The position numbers were made by a program, and so were the translations under genes. Below the pieces are notes generated by a model. The model saw only the letters and a program-made list of their open reading frames with translations, did no database searches and was not told the DNA's origin. From Arthrobacter agilis (GTDB taxonomy: Bacteria; Actinomycetota; Actinomycetes; Actinomycetales; Micrococcaceae), in NCBI RefSeq assembly GCF_002157505.1, contig NZ_NFSC01000028.1, positions 310,001 through 374,000 on the forward strand: DNA of 64,000 nt. Direction: 5' to 3'. This document shows positions 63,995 through 64,000 of this stretch, in pieces. Every line of letters begins with the position of its first letter. Position 1 is the first letter of the stretch.

Positions 63995-64000
63995 GCTGAG

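Overview
The window is about 64 kb of GC-rich chromosome with dense, mostly vegetative genes. Family content (SepH, DUF3710, DUF4191, DUF4192, DUF4193, DUF7455, polyphosphate glucokinase, two glutamine synthetases with GlnE) and gene order (pepA-lpdA-sucB-...-lipB-lipA-DUF4191-RDD-glnA-...-glnE-glnA2-panB-map-ppgK) point to a high-GC actinobacterium, most likely Arthrobacter-like Micrococcaceae. I saw no tRNA, rRNA, insertion sequence, phage gene or CRISPR array.

Layout. 0-5 kb: DUF3710, dUTPase, DUF3093, DUF4193 and the septation protein SepH. 4.3-10 kb: a minus-strand run of thymidine kinase (with an odd internal insertion), a phosphodiesterase-like enzyme, DUF5998 and a GNAT/acyl-CoA ligase. 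10-13.9 kb: topoisomerase IV subunit A, a methionine aminopeptidase and a divergent XRE regulator. 14-20.9 kb: an accessory operon with a lipoprotein binding protein, two permeases, an ATPase, a GH63 hydrolase closely resembling glucosylglycerate hydrolase, and a ROK regulator; a 29-bp near-palindrome covers its promoter. 22-29.8 kb: cydA-cydB-cydDC (CydD and CydC fused) divergent from a BlaI-type repressor and an M56 metallopeptidase, with three BlaI-like operators between them. 30-36.3 kb: a small secreted protein, topoisomerase IV subunit B, DUF7455, the primary sigma factor and DUF4192. 36.5-46.2 kb: MFS transporter, PAC2 protein, leucyl aminopeptidase, LpdA, the E2 acyltransferase, OsmC and a TIGR01777 protein. 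46.3-64 kb: a membrane kinase-like protein, lipB-lipA, DUF4191, RDD, the nitrogen-assimilation set glnA/glnE/glnA2 interrupted by an acyltransferase, panB, a small SPOR-like protein, a second methionine aminopeptidase and ppgK.

How the parts work together. LpdA and the two-lipoyl E2 need the lipoate made by LipB and LipA. GlnE adenylylates the glnA product, and a four-half-site GlnR-type box lies upstream of glnA. ParC and ParE sit 18 kb apart and form one enzyme. The most system-like accessory units are the glucosylglycerate uptake/hydrolysis operon with its operator and the BlaI/M56-linked cytochrome bd operon.
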